From contig JAHEGF010000113.1 of the NCBI GenBank assembly GCA_024645155.1, forward strand, positions 1-9,937: a DNA stretch of 9,937 nucleotides. The letters are read 5' to 3'. The DNA comes from Phyllobacteriaceae bacterium. Lineage in GTDB: Bacteria; Pseudomonadota; Alphaproteobacteria; Rhizobiales; Rhizobiaceae. A model generated the notes under the pieces. That model was not told where the DNA came from. It saw only the letters and a list, made by a program, of their open reading frames with translations, and did not search any database. The translations under genes and the position numbers were made by a program. This document shows, one piece after another, positions 5,797 through 9,937 of the stretch. Within the stretch, counting starts at the first letter, position 1, and every line of letters begins with the position of its first letter.

Positions 5797-6545
5797 TGAA
5801 CCTGTTGCGGCCGTGAATAAACGATCACATTCGCCGAGCGTTCGACCAACTCCAACCCTGCCTCTTCCAGCGACTTGAGAATCTTGCTCTCACTGCCGCC
5901 CATTGCCTTGTAAAACCGCGGATGCAATTCCAGGATCACGGTTCCCGCCTTTTTCAGGACAGCACTGTCATGCTCGAAAATCGCATACTCGCCGCCCTCG
6001 ATATCACAGACCAGGGTGAACCTGTCCGGCACGCCGATGTGCTGATACAATGCGCCAAGACTGACGGCGGAAACGTCTATTTCTCGCCCGGTCGCTTCTA
6101 CCTCACCCAACGCATTGGAATGCACATCCCGGCCGAGATGAAACCGCGCAGACGGTCCGTCGTAATAAACCGCGGCATGGACCATTTCGGCCGATCCGTC
6201 ATTTGCTCCTGAGGCGGCATTCTTTTCGCAGATATCTATAACGTCAGGATTGGCCTCGACAACGATGTGGCGAACCCCGGCTGCAAGCCTGGAGCGGATT
6301 AGCGCTGAAACAACCCCAAGGGAACCGCCAAGCTCGATAACCGGCAGGTCAGCGGGCATGTGCTTGATAATCATCACTGCTTCATCGTGTTCGTATTTAC
6401 CGCGCAGGAGGGCGTTGCATGCACCCAGCCCGGCGCTGAGCGGCACATTCACGCTCACACCGTGATAGTTATAGTGCGGACCGCATTGGGCGATATGCCG
6501 GTTGACGCGCTGCCTTCTGAAAAAATCACGAAAATGATGCATCAT
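5757..6545 (-). CDS. FkbM-family SAM-dependent methyltransferase (distal copy)
   Basis: This 262-residue protein probably O-methylates a sugar of the LPS. It has the SAM-binding loop IELGGSLGVVS (about 70-80), the acidic strand end VVEANPD (about 95-101), and the FkbM signature VCDIEGGEY (about 179-187), followed by ILELHPRFY. It lines up along its whole length with the other FkbM gene here (shared HGVSV.VP, ELGGSLG.VS, HIVVEANPD, DIEG.E), so the two are clear paralogues. I chose the first ATG of a tandem pair at 6545 because this matches the paralogue's N-terminus. An upstream GTG (6620) would put the start codon inside a strong hairpin and add unrelated residues. No good ribosome binding site is visible. 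The C-terminal tail beyond the paralogue's end is encoded after an A8 tract and overlaps the sulfotransferase gene. Confidence 0.87.
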   Translation of the reverse strand: MMHHFRDFFRRQRVNRHIAQCGPHYNYHGVSVNVPLSAGLGACNALLRGKYEHDEAVMIIKHMPADLPVIELGGSLGVVSALIRSRLAAGVRHIVVEANPDVIDICEKNAASGANDGSAEMVHAAVYYDGPSARFHLGRDVHSNALGEVEATGREIDVSAVSLGALYQHIGVPDRFTLVCDIEGGEYAIFEHDSAVLKKAGTVILELHPRFYKAMGGSESKILKSLEEAGLELVERSANVIVYSRPQQVHQKKLYPSTSKSL

Positions 6546-6595
6546 GCCGGTTTTACCGAAGTATCCGGCAATCAGCAATTCGGCGCACACACATA

Positions 6596-6630
6596 CTGAT
6601 CGCCGGTGCCAACTTGGCACCGGCGATCAG
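6596..6630. repeat. Perfect inverted repeat, 17-bp arms with a 1-nt centre
   Basis: The left arm CTGATCGCCGGTGCCAA (6596-6612) is the exact reverse complement of the right arm TTGGCACCGGCGATCAG (6614-6630), around one central base. In RNA this would be a very stable GC-rich hairpin. It lies 51 nt upstream of the distal FkbM start, in its predicted leader. On neither strand is it followed by a T-run, so it lacks the usual shape of a rho-independent terminator. Possibilities are an mRNA processing or stabilising element, an attenuator, or a dispersed palindromic repeat; the sequence alone does not decide. Confidence 0.8.
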
Positions 6631-6705
6631 TTCCATCAATCTTGCCCGTCGTTGCCGAGACGGTTCTTTGCGGATGTAGTATCCCGCCAATTGCTGCCCC
6701 CAGCG

Positions 6706-6734
6706 ATTACAGCAATGATATTCTAATTTAGCAA
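6706..6734 (-). promoter_or_regulatory. Candidate promoter for the distal FkbM gene
   Basis: On the minus strand TTGCTA (6734-6729) and TGTAAT (6711-6706) are 17 nt apart in the most AT-rich stretch of the 248-nt gap between the GT25 and FkbM genes. It would give a leader of roughly 150 nt that contains the 17-bp hairpin. The rest of the gap holds no convincing gene. Confidence 0.35.
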
Positions 6735-6793
6735 TTAGCGAAACATAATTATTCAATCAGCGCCGGCATGGCATCAAATCTTTGCCTACGGCC

Positions 6794-7594
6794 TTACCGT
6801 ACCGGTATTTTCCCATATCGACCGCCAAGCAAAAATACCCGGCATGTAAAATAAACCCGCCGTCCGAAAACGCCAAAAGGACGCACGATTTCACGAACCG
6901 CCTTGCTTATCCCTCTGCGCTTTTCAGTGCCGCGCAAACCATCCATTTGGCTTTTTCCGGCATGATGATCCATGAATACCTGCGCACTTCGTACCTGTTG
7001 AACGCAAATTGCGGGATCCATCTGGAAAGATGCGAGATCATTTGTCTTTCCCAGTTGCGGATCAAACAAGAAATGGTCAAGCGGATCGCAGAACACCTCG
7101 GTTCGCGACAACAGGGCGCTGGCGCAAACACGCGACAGAATATATGCACCGCCTCCAGTGTTTGGACTGGCGATACGCCAAAGTTTCCGCTGCTGGCCAA
7201 TTACAATTGACGGGGATTCGAGAAAGATTGGCCGCGCTATCGTTTCGACCTTGATGATGTCACACCCCTTTGGCACCCAGTCACCTGATCTGAGCAGGCC
7301 GGCACCATCCTGCGAAATCAGGACATCATCCTCAAGAACGGCTCCATAAAGATCGCTGCCGTCGGCAATTGCCTGCCAAGCAAGCCGGTGACTGAGGAAA
7401 CAGGCGGCCTCCGTCGGCGATAAACGATGTGTTCTTCCGGGCTCCGGACATCGTTGCTTGTATTCGGATTCCGGTAGTGAAAGGCCATCGACTGCCGGCA
7501 ACAGAACCATATCAAGCCCGTGCCGGTCTCCTTGCGACTGCATGAATGCACGTCTGTCATCGGCACGGAGCAAATTGATGACGTAGGATTTCAT
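6794..7594 (-). CDS. Glycosyltransferase family 25 (LPS biosynthesis type)
   Basis: This 266-residue protein fits the LPS-type GT25 family, cytoplasmic enzymes that add a sugar (often galactose) from a nucleotide donor to the LPS core or O-chain. Visible features in order: N-terminal YVINLLRADDRR (4-15), the middle signature LSPTEAACFLSHRLAWQAI (58-76), the metal-binding acidic motif VLEDDV (86-91), IIKVE (113-117), and TGGGAYILSR (146-155), followed by CDPLDHFLF (169-177), the usual D-x-x-D region. The C-terminal tail of about 50 residues is basic and low in similarity. Its ATG overlaps the stop of the upstream FkbM gene by 4 nt (TCAT at 7591-7594 on the plus strand), indicating translational coupling. 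Donor and linkage cannot be told from sequence. Confidence 0.88.
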   Translation of the reverse strand: MKSYVINLLRADDRRAFMQSQGDRHGLDMVLLPAVDGLSLPESEYKQRCPEPGRTHRLSPTEAACFLSHRLAWQAIADGSDLYGAVLEDDVLISQDGAGLLRSGDWVPKGCDIIKVETIARPIFLESPSIVIGQQRKLWRIASPNTGGGAYILSRVCASALLSRTEVFCDPLDHFLFDPQLGKTNDLASFQMDPAICVQQVRSAQVFMDHHAGKSQMDGLRGTEKRRGISKAVREIVRPFGVFGRRVYFTCRVFLLGGRYGKIPVR

Positions 7595-8331
7595 GGTGCT
7601 GCCGGGCCTTTGATCACCAGAACATTCGCCCTTTCTTCGACTACCTTAAGACCTTTTCTGGCAATTAGGGAAAAGAACGCATTGTTTGCCTCGCCGCGTT
7701 TTTCGAACTCACCCGGGTGAATTTCGACAATCGCACAGTCGAGGCGCGAGAACACTTCCTCTTCCTTTTCAAAAAGGTCCCATTCTGCTCCCTCGATGTC
7801 ACTGACCAGACAGAACGGCTTTTCTTCGGGAAGCATACCGACAAGCGCACCGAGCGTGACAGCAGCGACAGATATCCCTTCACCACCGAATTCAGCGGAA
7901 ACTTTGCCAACATGGGCATTGTGCCCAGGCCGGAAAGAAACCTCGTCTTGCCCATAGGCGACGGCCGCGTTGATCACCTGCGTGTTCCCGGTTCGTGGTT
8001 CTAGGATAGCATTTTGCGCGCAAATTTCTACCAGATCCGGATTGGCTTCCACAACGATGTGAATCGCACCCGGTCCGATCGTATCGCGAATGACACGCGA
8101 CACGATACCGAGCGAACCGCCAAGCTCAACAACGTTGCAACCACGGCTGACATGTTTGCGGATCAGTTCAGCCTCATCGTTTTCGTAACGCTCCCTCATC
8201 AGGTTGTATCGCAATTCAATTCCGACTGAACGCGGAACTTCGACCGAAACCCCGTGAATTGCAAATGACGGCCCTCGGATCAAGCGGTGCAATTCAAGCT
8301 GAATGTTGCGCCTGATATCAATGAATCGCAT
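7591..8331 (-). CDS. FkbM-family SAM-dependent methyltransferase (proximal copy)
   Basis: This 246-residue paralogue of the FkbM gene at 5757-6545 has SAM loop VVELGGSLGIVS (67-78), VVEANPD (93-99), VSDIEGAEW (176-184) and VEIHPGEF (202-209). I chose ATG at 8331, preceded by GGGGTGA and matching the paralogue's N-terminus. A TTG at 8361 in the same frame would only add ten unrelated residues and lengthen the overlap with the GT2 gene. The start overlaps the GT2 stop by 14 nt, and the end overlaps the GT25 start by 4 nt. Probably O-methylates a polysaccharide sugar. The two copies differ in the middle (residues about 110-150), where acceptor-related differences may lie; that is an inference. 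Confidence 0.87.
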   Translation of the reverse strand: MRFIDIRRNIQLELHRLIRGPSFAIHGVSVEVPRSVGIELRYNLMRERYENDEAELIRKHVSRGCNVVELGGSLGIVSRVIRDTIGPGAIHIVVEANPDLVEICAQNAILEPRTGNTQVINAAVAYGQDEVSFRPGHNAHVGKVSAEFGGEGISVAAVTLGALVGMLPEEKPFCLVSDIEGAEWDLFEKEEEVFSRLDCAIVEIHPGEFEKRGEANNAFFSLIARKGLKVVEERANVLVIKGPAAP

Positions 8332-9196
8332 CGTCACCCCGCAACGACCGACTGTCTCCAATTGTGCTCAGCACGCCTTTCGTGAAGTGCCACGCCTGCG
8401 TCCTCTTTCTGGCTGAGACCAGAACTGCCGGTGAGAGGAGCTTGCGAACGCCTGACCACAGGCTGCCACTGAATGCAAAAGGCCGTTTGTGCTTGCGCAT
8501 CGCGTAAACACGTGACCGCCCCATGTGGAACGACTTGATTTTCGCTGATGCCACTGAACGCGGTGAACTTCTCCCTTCCAGGTGACGGACAAGTGCCCCA
8601 TGGACAAATCGCAAAGGGCCGAACTGCTTGGCCATGCGCAAAGCCAAATCGTCATCTTCATGGTAGAGGAATATGGAACTGTCATAACCGCCGGCTTCTT
8701 CGAATAAAGAGCGCCGGCAAAAAAAGGCAGCACCTGACAAAATCGTTACTTCGGTGTCTCCAGGTGGCCATCCGCGTTTCATCCATCGCGCCCGTGGCAG
8801 AAGCTTCGAACTGCGCTTGAAATACGGGGAACCGTTGCGGTCCTCTATCCTCGGATTGAATGCCGGCGAATCAAGATGGGTATCGGCTGCTTCTTCCAGC
8901 GCCTCGAGCGCGCCGGGTTTCAGTTCTGTATCCGGGTTGAGGAACAGCACGAATTCGGTCTTGGCCAGTGCCGCCCCGGCGTTGCATCCGCGCCCAAACC
9001 CCTCGTTAACCGGCAGGCGCACCACCGTTGCGCCGGCAGCTTCGCCGATATCCGCGGACCGGTCACTGCTGGCATTGTCGACAACAACAACAGGGACCCC
9101 TTCGGGCACCGACACCAGCATCGCCGGCAATACGTCGGCGCTGTTGTAGGAAACGGAGACAATGGTCGTGCGCGGTGCGGCTACCGGTGGCGCCAT
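8318..9196 (-). CDS. Glycosyltransferase family 2, rhamnosyltransferase-like
   Basis: This 292-residue GT-A fold enzyme has the features of WbbL/rhamnosyltransferase-type GT2 proteins: TTIVSVSYNSADVL (10-23), VVVVDNASSD (36-45), NEGFGRGCNAG (64-74), the metal-binding FLNPDTEL (85-92), ILSGAAFFCRRSLFEEAGGYD (152-172, shown here as one family signature region) and FLYHEDDDLALR (176-187) containing the probable catalytic acids. A basic C-terminal region follows, with no clear membrane span. I chose ATG at 9196, with AGGG 6 nt upstream, 2 nt after the stop of the lpsB-like gene; the GTG at 9214 would overlap that gene. It likely extends the LPS core or begins the O-chain. The sugar transferred cannot be fixed. 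Confidence 0.9.
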   Translation of the reverse strand: MAPPVAAPRTTIVSVSYNSADVLPAMLVSVPEGVPVVVVDNASSDRSADIGEAAGATVVRLPVNEGFGRGCNAGAALAKTEFVLFLNPDTELKPGALEALEEAADTHLDSPAFNPRIEDRNGSPYFKRSSKLLPRARWMKRGWPPGDTEVTILSGAAFFCRRSLFEEAGGYDSSIFLYHEDDDLALRMAKQFGPLRFVHGALVRHLEGRSSPRSVASAKIKSFHMGRSRVYAMRKHKRPFAFSGSLWSGVRKLLSPAVLVSARKRTQAWHFTKGVLSTIGDSRSLRGDDAIH

Positions 9197-9198
9197 GA

Positions 9199-9937
9199 TT
9201 ATCCCTTTGCCCACAAGTCTTCATATACCCGTAGCAACCCGGCTGCCTCGCTATCGAGCGCGAACCGTTCGCGCACATGCGCCAGTGCTGCTTGCCCGTG
9301 GCGCTCGGCAAGCCCCGGATCGGCCAGGTAGGGCTGGATCGACCCGATTAGCGCGTCACTGTCGCCGGCGGCAACCACGGTACCGTTTGTTCCGGTCTCG
9401 ATCATTTCGCTATAGGCGCCGGCATCACTGGCAACAACAGCTGTTTGCGAGGCCATCGCCTCAAGCGGCGTCAACCCGAACCCTTCGTTGCGCGATGGAG
9501 CGACATAAAGGGCAAGCCTGCGGTACCAAGGTTTGATGTCGTCGACTTCGCCAAGAAACAAGATGCGTTCCGACAGACCGGCTTTGGCCACTCGGCGAAA
9601 AAGTTCATTGGCGAAACCCCTGTGCTCCGCCGTCACGCGCCCCGTAATAATGGCGGTCCACTCCGGGTAGTCCGGAAGCAGCCTGATCATAGCATCGACA
9701 AACAGATCAGTCCCTTTTTGATGGCGCACCCGCCCGAAACATCCGACAGCATAGCGTCCTGGTAGTCCCGTCGACGAGAAATAATCGCTGGCATCAATTG
9801 GCGGATGAAACATCTCCGTGTCCACGCCATGCAAATTCACCGTGTGCGCAACCTCAAGAAAGGAACCGGAACACTTGCTCGTGGCTACAACTGCGTCCAT
9901 TCTCCGTATCAGCCATTTCGTGAACCGGTGATGATGG
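9199..9937 (-). CDS. lpsB: LPS core mannosyltransferase, LpsB/LpcC-like GT4, N-terminus outside the window
   Basis: This GT4 (GT-B fold) enzyme is open to the right edge; the ATG at 9900 is internal, since HHHRFTKWLIRR in frame upstream continues the homology. About 245 C-terminal residues are present, numbered here from Met at 9900: NLHGVDTEMFHPP (22-34), GCFGRVRHQKGTDLFV (53-68), ITGRVTAEH (85-93), LFLGEVDDIKPWYRRL (114-129) and the nucleotide-sugar site VAPSRNEGFGLTPLEAMAS (132-150) with the E-x7-E pattern, then VVASDAGAYSEMI. These blocks match my memory of rhizobial LpsB (LpcC in R. leguminosarum), which adds mannose to the Kdo of the LPS core. It ends 2 nt before the GT2 start and heads the visible operon. 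Confidence 0.88.
   Translation of the reverse strand, partial: HHHRFTKWLIRRMDAVVATSKCSGSFLEVAHTVNLHGVDTEMFHPPIDASDYFSSTGLPGRYAVGCFGRVRHQKGTDLFVDAMIRLLPDYPEWTAIITGRVTAEHRGFANELFRRVAKAGLSERILFLGEVDDIKPWYRRLALYVAPSRNEGFGLTPLEAMASQTAVVASDAGAYSEMIETGTNGTVVAAGDSDALIGSIQPYLADPGLAERHGQAALAHVRERFALDSEAAGLLRVYEDLWAKG

Noticed and set aside
6546..6620. GTG start at 6620 for the distal FkbM gene
   Set aside because: The start codon would lie in the right half of the strong hairpin, and the extra 25 residues do not match the paralogue; the ATG pair at 6545/6542 fits better.
6553..6756. Short minus-strand open frame of 67 codons in the GT25/FkbM gap
   Set aside because: There is no ribosome binding site, no recognisable family, and it reads through the palindrome and the candidate promoter; the frame is probably chance.
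6782..7210. 142-codon plus-strand frame opposite the GT25 gene
   Set aside because: The GT25 motifs on the minus strand explain this DNA; the opposing translation resembles no family I know.

Overview
The window looks like chromosome from an alphaproteobacterium of the order Hyphomicrobiales (Rhizobiales). Protein sequences drive this: an arsenic operon with an AqpS-type aquaglyceroporin, a LysR regulator closely resembling LsrB of Sinorhizobium, and a mannosyltransferase closely resembling LpsB/LpcC of rhizobial lipopolysaccharide (LPS) core synthesis. These assignments come from remembered family sequences, not from a search.

Layout, left to right. (1) Positions 2-1463, plus strand: a compact arsenic operon, arsR (5' end cut by the window) - arsC - aqpS, each gene overlapping the next by 4 nt. 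(2) 1581-2504, plus: a YpfJ-type membrane-anchored zinc metallopeptidase with its own candidate promoter. (3) 2534-4435, minus: trxB (thioredoxin reductase) followed by an lsrB-like LysR regulator, probably one transcript. (4) 4436-4637: a divergent promoter region with several palindromes. (5) 4638-5796, plus: an Lrp/AsnC regulator that probably starts at TTG, then a small PAPS-dependent sulfotransferase. (6) 5757-9937, minus: a polysaccharide operon read from the right edge, lpsB-like GT4 (N-terminus outside the window) - GT2 glycosyltransferase - FkbM methyltransferase - GT25 glycosyltransferase - second FkbM methyltransferase. The first four genes are tightly packed. The last is separated by 248 nt containing a perfect 17-bp-arm hairpin, and its 3' end overlaps the convergent sulfotransferase gene by 40 nt.

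How the parts fit. The order lps genes - lrp - trxB - lsrB matches my memory of the S. meliloti chromosome, where LsrB is a redox-responsive regulator that controls lrp and the lps genes after it. Here the frame (lpsB, lrp, trxB, lsrB) is kept, but the slot between lrp and lpsB holds a different set: a sulfotransferase, two FkbM O-methyltransferases and a GT25 enzyme. I infer a lineage-specific LPS decoration cassette in a conserved redox-regulated frame. ArsC also belongs to a thioredoxin-coupled family, so TrxB could serve the arsenic operon indirectly. I saw no tRNA, rRNA, CRISPR array, insertion sequence or complete transposase.
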